In this document: positions 12,166 through 24,469 of the stretch, in pieces | Position numbering within the stretch: position 1 is the stretch's first letter | Layout: every line of letters begins with the position of its first letter | Assembly (NCBI GenBank): GCA_012861695.1 | Contig: JAAOOA010000464.1 | Location: 62,001 to 126,000 of the forward strand | Direction: 5' to 3' | DNA length: 64,000 bases | Source: Trematomus loennbergii | Lineage: Eukaryota; Chordata; Actinopteri; Perciformes; Nototheniidae | Program-made: the position numbers and the translations under genes | Notes under the pieces: model-generated | Told to the model about the DNA's origin: nothing | Database searches by the model: none | Seen by the model: only the letters and a program-made list of their open reading frames with translations

Positions 12166-12946
12166 ATACAGAATAACTGATGTTGTGGAAAAGTAATTTT
12201 TCAATCCTCGAAATTAATGACACCCTTTTTTTTCATACAACATTTCCTGAAAAACATGTTTTTTTTGTAATTCAAATGTATAGAATATATTTGCCAACAA
12301 GAATTCCTAGGTTGTGTACCAAAGAACTCTCGACACTGTCAGGAGTAAAAAGTAAACTTTAAGCTGCATATCAAATGAATCATCAGCACTAAACAGCATG
12401 TATCCGTAGCCAATGCATATTAGATCAGATATAATTGTGATTCTCTAATAAGGGACAAAAACACCTGTATCCTGGATGAAGATGCTCGAGGTTGTTGTCT
12501 TTTTCTCGTATTCTTTATTTTGGTGATACACCTACTTGTTAGTGCATGTAGCAGGCCCCTTCTGATCCACTTCTATGAGGCTGATAACCACTTCCCATTA
12601 ACTCCTCAACGTATGTTTGAATTCATTCTTTAAATCATGAGATCATGTTGTAAAATACCCCACCTAAATGTCCAAAAGACAAAATACAGGACATGACCTT
12701 AAGGTCCACAAAGGTAGCTACAGGCCAGAGAAGGGAAAAACACACGATCACAAACTTGGTTTACTTTCCATTCAGTTCTTCAGGTTATGTGATGTATTGG
12801 CTCAAGATAAATCAAACATTACTCAGGTTATTATACATTTTTGAAGCATTTCCTATCTTTTGTGACTTTTTATCACTTAAATATTGCTGCAACTGCTTCT
12901 GCTAGCGCCTGTCAGATATGCTGTTCTTTTGGTAAAAATGTATTAA
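12166..12946. other. AT-rich non-coding stretch
   Basis: Nothing recognisable; only short frames without domains. Confidence 0.45.
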
Positions 12947-14439
12947 CAGGGATGCAAACTTGTCACCTTTCGGCGAAATTCGCCGTTTTGATTCCAAAAT
13001 AGGTGTTTGTGTGATTCATGTAGATCTGCAATAAAAATATTTTTGGGGTATGGGCGGGGTCTGGGACCCGGAATAATCTGCGGCCGCGAGCTGTTATGTG
13101 CCATCATGACACGCATGGTGTTCTTTTTTATATATTATAATGAAGCACGAGCACAAGTCTTCCTGCCTGTCAGCTCTGCTCATGGATGTATAATAAGGCT
13201 CTGCTGCTCCGGGATGAGGGTCTAGCTTCAGCAGCTACATTACCTACGGTGCGTTCGTTAATATTAACTGTGCGGTCCAGAGTCACTGTGGCACAGACTG
13301 GACCGCTGGTTAGAACGGGGTGTTCGGAGCAGCAGAGCGTGATGTGCACTGAAAAGTGTTTCTGTCGCAATATTATTTAATGAATCGTTGAGCTAGCTAA
13401 CTAGCATACATTGTCACTATCTGCTAACGTTAGCTTTAGCCTTCGTTTTCAAATAGTTTCTTTCATAGCCTATAAATGGAGGTGGTATAAGTATCTTGTA
13501 CTTGAGTAAAAGTAGAAGTACTCAGATCTTGTTCTTGAGTAAAAGTTGAAGTACTCAGGTCTTGTACTTGAGTACAAGTAGAAGTACTCAGATCTTGTTC
13601 TTGAGTAAAAGTAGAAGTACTCAGATCTTGTACTTGAGTAAAAGTAGAAGTACCAGAGTGTAGGAATACTCTGTTACAGTAAAAGTCCTGCATTCAAAAT
13701 GTTCCTCAAGTAAAAGTAGAAAAGTATTATCATCAAAATATAGTTAAAGTAGCAACAGCAAAAGTAGTCATTGTGCAGATTGGTCCATTTCAGAATAATA
13801 TATATGATATGTTTTATAATGATTGATCATGAAAGTGTTCTCAAAGCTGGTAAAGGTGCAGCTAGTTTGAATGACTTTGTATACTGCAGGGTAGCTTGTG
13901 AATTTACTCCAGGTGGAACTAAAGTCTGATTTAACACTTGATTATATTTCACATCATTCATCCACATCTGTGAAGTAACTAAAGGTATTCAATACATGTA
14001 GTAGAGTAAAAGTACACCATTTACCTCTGAACTGTAGAGGAGAAGAAGAACAAAGTAGCAAAACATTGAAATACTTAAATAAAGTACAATTATCTAAAAA
14101 TTGTACCCAAGTATAGTACTTGAGTTTATGAACTTAGTTACTTTACACCACTGGCTATAAAGATAGAAAGACAGCCTTGCACAGAGGCATGAAAATACAT
14201 TTTCAAAATGCTCAACAGTCCTGCCAAAATTATAAACTGATGCTACACAATTAAAATAAATGCTTAAATATATTTCTATTAGATGTGACTCTTTGGCGTT
14301 TCTGTTATTATTAACTGCTGCTTTAGTTGTTCTGACTGCTAAAATCCTCTGTTATTCCTCATTTTAAAGCCGATATTCCGTGGGGTCGGGGGCTCGGATC
14401 CTTGTCACCTTTTTCATACCTGATGAGTTTGCATCCCTG
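12947..14439. mobile_element. hAT-type element with CAGGGATGCAAACT ends
   Basis: The left end is CAGGGATGCAAACTTGTCAC and the reverse complement of the right end is CAGGGATGCAAACTCATCAG; GGTGACAAG also recurs just inside the right end. The flanks are TGTATTAA and ATTAAACA, so no clean 8 bp duplication is readable. The element is 1493 bp and hosts another repeat at 13485-14157. No transposase frame remains. Confidence 0.7.
13485..14157. repeat. AGTAAAAGTAC-family repeat with 33 bp minisatellite
   Basis: From about 13494 to 13660 a 33 bp unit (CTTGTACTTGAGTAAAAGTA plus GAAGTACTCAGAT) repeats about five times, alternating GTACTTGAG and GTTCTTGAG. The stretch ends at ACTTTACACCACTGG, the reverse complement of the common fish repeat start CAGTGGTGTAAAGTAACTA. 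The repetitive minus-strand frame is a by-product of the 33 bp period. Confidence 0.78.
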
Positions 14440-14527
14440 ATTAAACAAAAGGGCAGAGATGAGATACATAAATCCTCAACAGTCAGGCTTCAACTTCTTT
14501 TCCTTTTTTATTTTTTTTAAATCTTGG

Positions 14528-14660
14528 GAATCAAATCAAATCAAGTTTTATTTATAAAGCACATTTAAAAACGATTTTTGGTCGAGCCGAAGTGCTGTAC
14601 ATGTAATAAAAGCACAATACAATAACATAAGAAAAAAGAAAAAATGTCAGGTGTCATGCT
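14528..14660 (-). mobile_element. 3' tail of an L2-type LINE, reverse orientation
   Basis: Read on the minus strand, this is a LINE 3' UTR: GTACAGCACTTCGGCTCGAC, then AAATGTGCTTTATAAATAAA, ending in a GATTT-type tail. The same 3' end closes the LINE at 57103-58833 on the plus strand. It is a short 5'-truncated copy. Confidence 0.78.
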
Positions 14661-15386
14661 CACCTGTGAACAATGTCTACTCAAAATACACTGTTATTAA
14701 AGTTTTCTGAGTCTTGTGAGATCTAATTAAAACGTTTTTGGATTAAGGACGAGACAAGACGTCTTAATGTCAAAAACATTTCTGAAAGTGTTTGTGGTTT
14801 AGAAGTCCGAAATACGGTTAATGGTTAACACAAACTCATGAAACGTTTTGTTCTACAACACAAAATATGTCTGTAAATACCCTACTTGGGAATGTCCGAA
14901 AATGCTATGAGTCATAAAAACAGCTGTTGACTAAATAATGTCATCATGCCTACAGAATTTGTTTTTAGCTTAGCGGTGATGACACGCAGCCATGCTAACG
15001 AGGTGTAGTTGGTTTATAGCACTGTGCTAGCTTTTTATTTTTGCCGATAGCATTTACGCTTAAAAAATCCCAAAGCGGTGTTATTATGTGGCGTAACGTG
15101 CTAAATGAAGAATGTTAGTATAATTTTGTTGGCAACAAAGCTTGTTTTCTGCAATATACCAAAATCCAATGGGGAAATCCATTTGGTGTTTGTCGAGGGA
15201 GCCCTTGCAACTCTAACTTCCAGGATGGCCTACTAAAATATGTAGTCATTACACCACTCTATAACTCAACGATATCATCTCAAAGGAGAAATTAAACTTG
15301 ATTATGAGATAATTCCTCTCTTATTTCACCTTTAGATGACCTGTCATTACAGCCCTGTCAGACTGGCTTTATCCTGGTCTGTAATT
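14661..15386. other. Non-coding stretch, nothing recognised
   Basis: No gene, RNA or clear repeat boundary is visible. Confidence 0.4.
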
Positions 15387-15418
15387 TAGTTGGAATGCTG
15401 ATAACAGCATTCCAACTA
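15387..15418. repeat. Perfect 14 bp hairpin
   Basis: TAGTTGGAATGCTG and CAGCATTCCAACTA flank an ATAA loop. The sequence that follows (ATTCCGCC and CTTCTCCTCCCACATT) resembles the start of a widespread fish interspersed repeat, so the hairpin is probably its terminus. Confidence 0.7.
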
Positions 15419-16315
15419 TATGTTATGCTACGGACAAAAAGTTTATTATTCCGCCGGCTTATTTTGGCCCTCTTCTCCTCCCACATTCAACATCGCAGAA
15501 ACTCCGTTCAAACATCAAAACGTTCAGCTCGGTCGGGAATCGATGGCTGTTACTTTTATCATTCATAACTTTCATAATTCCAGAGATACATCCCATAATA
15601 CATCACATTTTTAACCATTGAAGTCAATGGAGAAATTCTTCAGACTTCAACAAATCTTCATGCGACTTCAACTGCTAACTGTTCATTCATACTTTCACTC
15701 GGAAACCTCATTCCAATTTTAAAATGTTACACATCTTTCTGACATTATTCGTGTAACACAACTTTTAAATCTGATTCTTACTTTTAGAGATATTAAACAT
15801 TGTTCAGACCTTGGTAAAGAGGCTTTCTTCAGATTTTAACATTAACTAGAGTGCGTGATGTCACAGCTAGAGTGGAGGAAATCTTGAAATTTGCCTTCAT
15901 ATTTTTTTTAAAAACTGCCATAATTCCCAAACCCTACATTCCTGAGACATCATTTTTCATGACAAACGTAGGAAAACATCTCGTAGCTTGAAAAATGACA
16001 AATAATTAAGCAAAATAATTAAACAAAATGCCTCTTGAGGGCATGAAGTGACAAAAACTGTTAACATACCTCCATTAAAGCCCATTGTAATTTCAGGCTG
16101 ATATTTCCTCACGGTAGCAGCCGCACACCTTTAGTTAAACTGCCAAAAAGGCCACATTATTAACCCGAAAGTACACAAAAATTACACTTCAGATACTCAA
16201 CTTCCTTGACATGCTTCACGTTTTGAAATTTCACAAATTTCTTCGACAAAACGTTCACATGTAAGAGGTTTATCTCTCATTCGGAACAATGGAAACCTTT
16301 GATCTCTGCACACCT
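15419..16315. other. Interspersed-repeat body, no gene
   Basis: Moderately AT-rich sequence with no credible frame. It probably belongs to the same unnamed repeat as the neighbouring hairpins. Confidence 0.35.
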
Positions 16316-16393
16316 CGTTAGCTCAAATATAAACACCTGTGTCATGGAACACGATGATGTCATAACACACAGGTGTTCGTGTTTGAGCTAACG
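16316..16393. repeat. 27 bp-arm hairpin, TTAGCTCAAA...TTTGAGCTAA
   Basis: The arms 16316-16342 and 16367-16393 pair at 24 of 27 positions. All three mismatches are transitions that still allow G-U pairing in RNA. One arm plus the loop recurs at about 17560-17612 (GTTAGCTCAAATATAAACAC), so the unit is duplicated 1.2 kb downstream. Confidence 0.8.
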
Positions 16394-17599
16394 ACGTGGT
16401 CACTGGAGTTTAAGGCGAGACACCCCAGGTGAATAGGGTACTTTTTTTAACTTAAATATATCAGCTAGACATTTCTCCAGTTAATTACTTACAATAAGGC
16501 AATTGTCTTTTGTATTACAAGTTCTCTGAAATAGCATGTTTAAATATGCAAATGATCCATTATCTCATGAAATATGCGCATATTTTAACACATTTCAGGA
16601 ACCGAAATCTGAACTTTGGATAAAGCCAGGATCAAAATGATTGTTTCATTTTGTAGTCATATTAGTATCTAAGGCTTTTACAGAAGGGATTTTGGATATC
16701 TCTTTGTATCACTCCATAAATCAGAAAATACCAACAACAGCCCTAAAATATCAATTTTCACCATGTTTTTAGGTATAAAATGTTATATAATTCAGGCTAT
16801 GAATTATATATGACCAAACCCTTCTGTAAAAGCCTTCATAATATTGATAGGAATATAACTGGAAGCTTTGGTGTATGTAACTGCTACTGAAGTGGAAATT
16901 TCGAACTCAGAGTAGGAGAAAAAACTCATTTTGAGAAAACGACCTTTAAAGATTGCAGTGTGACGCTAGCTAAACCCTCCTGTTATCTGGATGATAGCTT
17001 GCGCATCGACGCACTCCCTGAAGGTATTTCATGTTCGGGGTCATTTGTTTTTTGTATAACCTTGCTTTGTGCAAGTGACAATTGTTGTCGTCTTCTCTGT
17101 GAACGTTTTTTTCGCCGTTATTTTGCCATTTTCAGATTTAAGTTTCTAGCGGAAAGCTAACCAGGAAGTGCTTTAGCACACCACGTGACGCATATGAACG
17201 AATCACGTTGTCAGAAATTGACACCAGCCAATGAGATTTCGTTTCTTGGTTTAAGACCCCTTTGTACTTTCATGATTGGTTGCTGGTACAAAGGAAATGA
17301 CCATATTTGGATCCGATGAGATTGTGCAGGAGAGACGGAGCTTTCCAACGATACCTCTGATGACATGGTGCAAACAGCGGTCGCGGTACTTTATGTTATG
17401 TTAGAATGCTAACTTTTGGTGAATTTAGGAGAAACCTACAGACGCAAATAGACAAACTATAGTAAAATAAACACTTAAATGTGTATTTTGTACGTTTTCC
17501 TTCCAAAAGCCTGAAAGAAAACATGTTATGGAATCAAAATAGCACACACAGCTGTCGTCGTTAGCTCAAATATAAACACCTGTGTCATGAACACGATGA
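16394..17599. other. Repeat-like non-coding stretch
   Basis: No gene. It lies between the two copies of the TTAGCTCAAA unit and may be the body of one composite repeat. Confidence 0.4.
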
Positions 17600-18140
17600 T
17601 GTCACATTGACAGATTTGGTAACGATGCAGCCATCAACGCATCTAACCATATTATGGGGTGTCATCAAATGCCGTTGCCATGGCGACAGACCACTCGCCA
17701 TGAAGCACGATGTCGCTGTAAATCCAATGGACACGGTCCGCTCGTCCCCCAAACTTCGCTTGTATATCACCGGTCCAGCCCTCAACAGCTCTACGTCAAT
17801 TATGGGGTTTCTTCAAATGCCGTTGCAATGGAAACGCATCCCTCGCCATAAAAGACGTTGTCGCTATAACTCCTATGAAAATGTTCAAAAAGTGCTCAAA
17901 CTTCACATGTGTGCTAACAGTCCAGCCGTGAAGACAGTTTTGAGATTTCTTCAAATGCCGTTGCCATGGCAACACAATGCACACCATGAAACACGGTTTT
18001 CTCACAACTTCAGTTCAAATGCTCGAAATGGCCCAAAACTTCACAGGTTTGGTAACGATGCAGCCATCAACACATCTAAGCATATTATGGGGTGTCATCA
18101 AATGCCGTTGCCATGGCGACAGATCATTCGCCATCAAGTT
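17600..18140 (+). repeat. Four-copy degenerate tandem repeat with X-box-like cores
   Basis: The phrase CAAATGCCGTTGC(C/A)ATGG recurs four times, with cores at 17674-17687, 17822-17835, 17960-17973 and 18107-18120 (spacing 148, 138 and 147 bp). The cores are GTTGCCATGGCGAC, GTTGCAATGGAAAC, GTTGCCATGGCAAC and GTTGCCATGGCGAC. The third is a perfect palindrome of the RFX X-box type. Units 1 and 4 are the most alike (both carry AACGATGCAGCCATCAAC). The long plus-strand frame across this array is an artefact. Confidence 0.82.
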
Positions 18141-19689
18141 AGTTCAAAAGTTCAATTATTCTGCTGCTTTTCCAAGCCTTTTTACTTTATTTTCTTCTCT
18201 CATCACACATTCAAGCCCCCAGTGTTCATGTATCATTTTAATCTAAATTCTTCACTTTCTTCTTACACATTACATTTCAGCATAGCAATTCAGCGTCACC
18301 TTTTCAGCATAAAGCATTCCCACTGGCAATTTCTTCAGGAATTGCATTCTCTAGTTGATTTTATTGTTGCATTAAACACTTACACCTATAGATACAGGGT
18401 CATCCCTCTTCCATATGGTGCCATATATTGACATTTGTGTGTAAAGAAAACAGGTAACACAGAAAGGATTGCTTGGGGGATTGTGTGTAATCAGCTCTCA
18501 GTTCTCGTGCCTTGGGGGGTAATGCAATTCCCCGGGGAGCCCTGCAGCTGGTCTCCTGCTTCAAGTTTACAGAGAGAACCATCCGGCGGAGCATGGAGAG
18601 TAATCAACGTGATATCCTTCACTAAGTCATTACTCAAAACTGGGTTCAGAGCAGCATTCTTGGAAAGAGCAGAGATGCGAGTTGAATGGCAGAGGTCATC
18701 GCGCAGATTCCACAGAGGGGTGGGAAATATCGATCCAGCTGATTTTAATTTCACAAGGAATGAATAGTGTGACCTCTGTATGACAAAGATAGGAACATAC
18801 TATAGGAGCTGTCACATAGGATTAATCTGCCTCTGGAGGGAAAAAGGTGTACATTTTGTAATCGCTATCAGATCTGTCTGAAGCGCTAATATGTTTTGTC
18901 AAATGAATAGTAACATCTAGAATAAGGTCTGAGATGAAATGAGACCAGTGATAGCATCAGGAATCCTCAGAACTTGAAACACATTTGCTCTAAGCTGTGA
19001 TGCGTTTTTCCACAATTTGTCCTTGGTTGGACTCTGTGGTACTCCTGCTGTTTGAAAGACTGACAGCAGACCATAGTATTAGTAGTATAGTCATATTTTC
19101 ACTTAAATCCATGGTACTGCATAAATAAATAAGAAATCATTTGCTAATAATAATAATGATAATAATACACACTATTATTATATAAATGCCTGTGTCTAAT
19201 AATGACACTGTTATTATAATTATTATTATTACTATATTTTTTACATTTTAGTTAGCTTGTGATTTGTTTTTGCAAATCAAATAAAAAAAACTACACTGCA
19301 GCAGTTGCTATCTTTGATGTCGGATTATTTTGTTTATGGCAGTTAAACAACAAATTATGGATTTCTGTATTTTTCCTCTGACAACCTCTTTCTGTCACTA
19401 TCGACTCCAAGGCCATCGGTATCTGCTGAAGATCTTTAATCTATATATTATTCAGCCATGGATGAATTCACATTTAGTGCGCTTATTTGCAGCAGCAGGA
19501 CAGTGTATGGGTTTGAATGGAAATAAGATGCAGCTTGTATGTTCAGAGTAATAAAGAAACATGAAACTGTGTTTTTAATAATGATAAGAACAGTTGAGCT
19601 CTATGACACAGAAGAAGACCTATCATGCTTTGGCTGCTCAGACAGTAAAATACTTAGTCGTTTAATTATATCAGGTTAAAAGGGCATTA
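18141..19689. other. Largely unique non-coding sequence
   Basis: No gene or strong repeat signal. Short overlapping frames at 18400-18770 lack domains. TTATTA-rich simple sequence occurs at about 19140-19240. Confidence 0.4.
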
Positions 19690-19890
19690 TGTCACCATTC
19701 ATTACATTACAGAGTAAGCTGACACATTAAAGCCATTTACAAAGCACTTATATACTGTTGACAATGACTACAGGGTCAATCTGAGGTTAAGTTTCTTGCC
19801 CAAGGACATATTGACGTGTTGACTGCAGGAGTTAGGGATCGAACCACCGACACTGTAAATACAACACCATCCTGTTTGACCATCAACCAT
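19690..19890 (-). mobile_element. Old tRNA-derived SINE-like copy
   Basis: On the minus strand GGTTCGATCCC (about 19830) matches a pol III B box. It is followed by GTCCTTGGGCAAGAAACTTA, a block shared by many fish SINEs. The A-box side is worn. Younger relatives lie at 33910-34060 and 37354-37560. Confidence 0.6.
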
Positions 19891-21250
19891 TATACAGAGC
19901 TAGAAAAACACAAATATTGACCATGACGTCACTCGACTGGACACAGCAAGAAATGCCACATCCTATTGACTGGTACTTGGATTATTTCTGAAACATGTTA
20001 TCAACATCATTTCACTACTTAAAGGAGTCCCCACAATGTTGCAAAATATGAATACAGTTGGCCTCTTTTGACAAAACAGGTCGTAAAGTGAAGCCAATGT
20101 GAAAATGCTTTAAACCTGTATTCTGACGAATCAGAAACTTCATTATGCCCTTCTTATACAGGATATATTGAACAGTGAAGACCTTGCACCCATGAGCAAC
20201 TCTCATAGGAACGAACGAGGCCCCGCTCCGACGCTGTGTCCAGTTTTTATTACACATCTATGCTTGCCCCACACTGATTTGTTGCTCCTTTTTGAACCCA
20301 TCTCCAATCGATTGCTTTATGTCCTTTGCATTAGTTCAGAGCACATCATCTACTCTCTTTAATAAAAAAGATACATGTCACCTGGCAACAGCCTGTCAAT
20401 GCAGAGCCACAAGGCTTTTTTAATCTATTAGAATGCTTCATTTATTAATCCCTGCAAACATATTGACTTTATGAGCAGAATCTGTGGGCAACAGCACCAC
20501 ATGTTGGCTGCAGGTGCATTCTGGTTTCCATAGGGATAGGGTTAACATATATATTCATGGACGCTGTTGCTCAACTCCAGATCAACTTGAGTTTCAACTT
20601 GCTTAACATCACTTACAATGGGTAGAGATGTTCTGGCTATAATGGAACACCAAATAAATCTCGAGACTGCTCTTCATTTAATGTATAAGCTCAATACCTC
20701 CGAAGTATCCTTGTGCAATCAGTTTTCTTTTACAGTGAGAGTGCAAGTGTGATTAGCCTTGGAGTGCAAATGGTCATTCAGTAAAATTGGTTGTCATGAT
20801 GCTGAATCCAAAATGAGCTAGAATAATGTGACTCAAATGGTGGTCAAAGTGTACATTATCTAACCACAGATAGGATTCTTGTGCAGATCATTGTTGAACA
20901 TTGATTCTCCCAGTGGTTTGAATTAGTGGCATGAACTCTGACATGGTTTCTTCCGTCTGTTTAAGGCATAGACTGTATATATAAAGGTTTAAGGTAGATT
21001 TCAAAGTGGTTATGATCTCAAATGTGAGATGTGGATGGTATTGAAGCTGTTCAAGATGTGAGGTAGTTAATGCATTTAACCCAACGCTATGAAAACCCTT
21101 TTTGTAAATATTGAACTTCTGATAACCAGATAGGTCTGTGATAGAACTTTAAATACAGAGTCTACGCTCCTTAAATCCACAATTCCCTAATGCAATATGT
21201 ATGTTGCTGTATGTGGAAATTACCCGTGTAAAAAACCTGAAGACATAGAC
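19891..21250. other. Largely unique non-coding sequence
   Basis: No recognisable gene, RNA or transposon boundary. Confidence 0.4.
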
Positions 21251-21253
21251 CAG

Positions 21254-22554
21254 GGGCTCATTTATAAAGGGATATACGCTCAAAAAATGGCGTACGCCAG
21301 TTTCTACGCAATGTTTGCGATTTATAAAATACTAACTTGACGGGAAAATGTGCTGTCCTCCACGCAAACTCTAACCCATGCGTACGCACTAAGCACACAA
21401 ACGGGAGAGACGAGAAACTGCGACACCGTTGGCAGAAGGAAGAATGGAGAGAAATATGTGGAAATAATACCATAAATAAAATGTTACCTCTCATTTATCA
21501 AATATGAAGAATTCATTTTCAAACATTGATTAAAGCCAATCTTAAATGATTAAACAAACGCCTGTTTGAGACTCCTCAGTGCACACAAAAACATAACTTG
21601 GAGAAATAAATAAATACGGATATGCTATTTAAAACCACCTCGAATATGTTGTGTTAATGTTATGAAATGTTTTCTCATAAATGATGCGGTAAGCAGGAGG
21701 ACAGAATTACGTCTAAACTGACGCCGTTTTGCATTTCTATAGGTTGTAGATACGAGCATGGTTTTATATACTATCACGTTTAATCGTGTTTTATGCCGTT
21801 TGCCAAGACTTGATAAGTCGCTCGTAAAACACAGGAGGTATGGAAACTAAGAACACCATATGTGGTAAATTGTACAGCTAATATAACACAACCATTAGTT
21901 GTATTTCCTTTAACTGGTGGATTATGGATATATAGTTGCTGATCGACAGCTGGAACACAAACCACCAAATACAACAAAATAATTCAGATCCAGTCGTCAT
22001 GACTCCACTCCGGAGGGATTCCCCGATCATTTCTTACAGTTTCTCATCAAGGGGGTGTCTCCTGTCCCCGGGACAAACACACTGCCTGAGGAAGGTTATG
22101 TGTATTTTTTTTGTCATTAACTTTTTTCGGACCACTTATTTATTTATTTTGGTGACGATCCGACCTCCATGCTGCTACTCTGGTTCAAACTGCATCCACC
22201 AAACAATATGATTTATCTCGACCTCCCCACAATAACCAAAATCTGACACGGTGTGAGATGTCTTTTTTAGCTGTTCTCGTCATCGTAATTTCCTGCGATC
22301 TTCTTCATGCAGTCAGTCAAAATGAATGAATGAATGGGCGTTTCTTTGACTATTTATAGGCAAATATGGGCGTTACGAGTCGATTGTGATTTATAAGGGA
22401 AACAGGCGTAGGAGTGCCGTACGCACTTCCCTCGCCGGTACGCAATGTTTTGTGAATCGGAAAATGGCGGAAATTATGTACCTATTTTTGTGCTTTGTAC
22501 TACGTAAGCAACCTTCCTACGTCAATCCTACGCAAGGCGTTATAAATGAGGCCC
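21254..22554 (-). mobile_element. Harbinger-type non-autonomous element, copy 2 (inverted)
   Basis: The ends are GGGCTCATTTATAAAGGG and CGTTATAAATGAGGCCC. A 3 bp target duplication CAG lies at 21251-21253 and 22555-22557. It is the reverse complement of the copy at 8193-9462 along nearly its whole length; for example AAACTGCGACACCGTTGGCA here is the complement of the sequence at about 9280. The length is 1301 bp, 31 bp longer than copy 1; at least one insertion (GGTGTCTCCTGTCCCCGGGA, near 22053) is absent from copy 1. CTG and CAG duplications together fit a CWG target preference. Confidence 0.85.
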
Positions 22555-22849
22555 CAGGAGAGTATTGCTGCGTCTTAATGAAGCTCAGCGTCAGTTCAAT
22601 CAGGAAGACCAAGCTCTTCATTCAGATTACACGTCACTCATACACTCTCCTTCCTCATTAAGTGATCGGGGGCGTCTCTCCCCAGCTAACCAATCTCTCC
22701 TCTCTCCTTTCTCACAAGCCTATCATAGCTCCTGCTAATCCCTTTATATCTGCTCTTCCCTCTGTCAGCTGTCATTTCAGGTGACAAAACGCAATGGTAG
22801 CAACTTACTACTCCTCGTTAAAACATCTTAAAAGAAGAATAAACTCAAG

Positions 22850-23950
22850 ATGTCCAATTCGGACGATTCCACTCACGAACCTTTTTCGGAGGTTCTCGAT
22901 CCTGGCTCCGATGTACCGCTCGAGGTAGCTTCCATTTCCTCGAGCCAACAGTGCCAGAGCGCTCTGGCTTCCCGCAGAGGCTCATGCACAGCCGAGGCAG
23001 ACTTCCTCATCGCTCATCTCCTGCAGCAGGGCATTTCCTCAGCCCCAGGCCTCCCTCTCTCCCAGCTTCGCGAGCTGTCGGACCAAGTCTCCGGCGCGGT
23101 TCCCCAGACCGTGCCAGCAGCTTCAGTCAGCTCTCCCGAAAGACCAGGGCGAGGACGCGGCCGCAGCCGCGGAGGTAAAAGGACAAGGAAGTCAAGCCTC
23201 CAAGAGCCCGGCCGCCCAAAAAATCAACCCCTTCCCAGGCTCGCCAGCCCGGGAGCACTGCTAATCAGCCCCTCATGGATCATAGCTTAGCTAGCTCCCT
23301 GCAATCCCTGGCTAGCTCCATGCTACTAATCGACGCCCGCCTTCAGGCCATGGATAATATCTCTGCTGGAGCTTCAACTTCAGCTGCAATTAGGGCAGTG
23401 CTTCCTGCCCCCGTGCCGCCGGGTCAGGTTGCTCCTCATTTTCAAGTAGCTCCCTCTCATTCCCTGGCTTCTGCCCTCCCAGCTCCTCCTTCAGGCAGGC
23501 CTTTCATTTCCCAAGCCGCTAACATTTCCTCACGGCTCAGATCTAAAATTCTCGAAGGGAAGGACATTAATCTCGTCAGCCTCATTCTGCCTTCCCCGGA
23601 GTGTGATAAAGCAATTGCCACGGGAGGAAACATCACTGCCGTCTTTAAGGCTGCAGACCCCCGGCTCCTCAAAGACCTCAGCATAGGGCAATTTCTGGTT
23701 GCTTTCGGCATCTTTCGCGATGTTCTCTGCTCCGTTTACCTGAGAGAAGAGTAGAATTAGACGCAGATATGGCCATTATCGGCGATCTTCATCTAAAATA
23801 CGGGAGATCTATTTTCTACTACTACCATAAGAGCTTTTCAAGCAAAGCAGCGCTCCACTTAGCTCACTGTAACATCCGCCTGGACTGGTCCGTGCTGGAC
23901 ACGGAGCTGCTCGTGATGGCCACCGGCGGCCAACATGTCGTCACATGCAG
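22850..23950 (+). pseudogene. DIRS/Ngaro-like retrotransposon gag-like ORF, frameshifted
   Basis: An ATG at 22850 opens a Ser/Pro/Arg-rich frame to 23290. The reading then continues in another frame from about 23275 to 23754 and in a third from 23769 to about 23945. The second and third parts contain LPSPECDKAIATGG, ADPRLLKDLSIGQFLVAFG and YHKSFSSKAALHLAHCN, the conserved core of the first ORF of fish DIRS-like (tyrosine-recombinase) retrotransposons. Two frameshifts break it, and it stops matching just after VVTC. No reverse transcriptase or recombinase follows. This is a truncated dead copy; the function of the family's ORF1 is presumed nucleic-acid binding. Confidence 0.62.
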
Positions 23951-24362
23951 TGAGATATGGGGTCTTGTTTTTAGACAATGCATCTTAAGTATCGTTTTAA
24001 GTCAAACACTTTTGAAAACATCTTATTTTGAGTTGGATCTCAGATGGGCTACGTTTTTTTCAGCTGCTGTGGTAATTGTAAAAGATGGATCATCACATAT
24101 TTTTGGGGAAATCACCAACTAACATCAGGAAACAGAACACTTTGGAGCATTTCTGGCTTATTTCCTGATCCTGGTAAAACATAGTTCAAAATAAGATTTC
24201 CCAGCTCATTACAAGATCTCTATCTAAATATCCCACCTTATTTCAAGAAATCTTACCAAGCTAATCTTCACTTGATCTATTGGCAGATTTGTTGCACGAA
24301 AACACCTTGTTTTTATTATTCTTTTACTTGATTTTGGAGCAGCATTTTTTGCAGTGTACTCA
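23951..24362 (-). mobile_element. MITE-like repeat ending TTTTTTGCAGTGTA
   Basis: On the minus strand it begins TACACTGCAAAAAATGCTGC and continues GATTTCTTGAAATAAGGTGG, a familiar fish interspersed repeat. The opposite terminus is not clear, so it may be truncated against the DIRS fragment. No coding potential. Confidence 0.5.
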
Positions 24363-24469
24363 CACTATAAAGCCCATGCTTCTGTGTATTTAGGTGTGCA
24401 TTTAAAAAATAATCAACACGGTAGCTAACACGATATGAACGCTAGCTCGGAGGAACGGCAACTATAATG

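Noticed and set aside
13463..13693. Minus-strand frame with an 11-residue repeat
   Set aside because: It is explained by the 33 bp minisatellite of a known type of fish repeat.
17607..18431. Plus-strand open frame of 274 codons
   Set aside because: It runs across a degenerate tandem repeat with periods that are not multiples of three, has no domain and no splice or promoter context. It is a by-product of the repeat.
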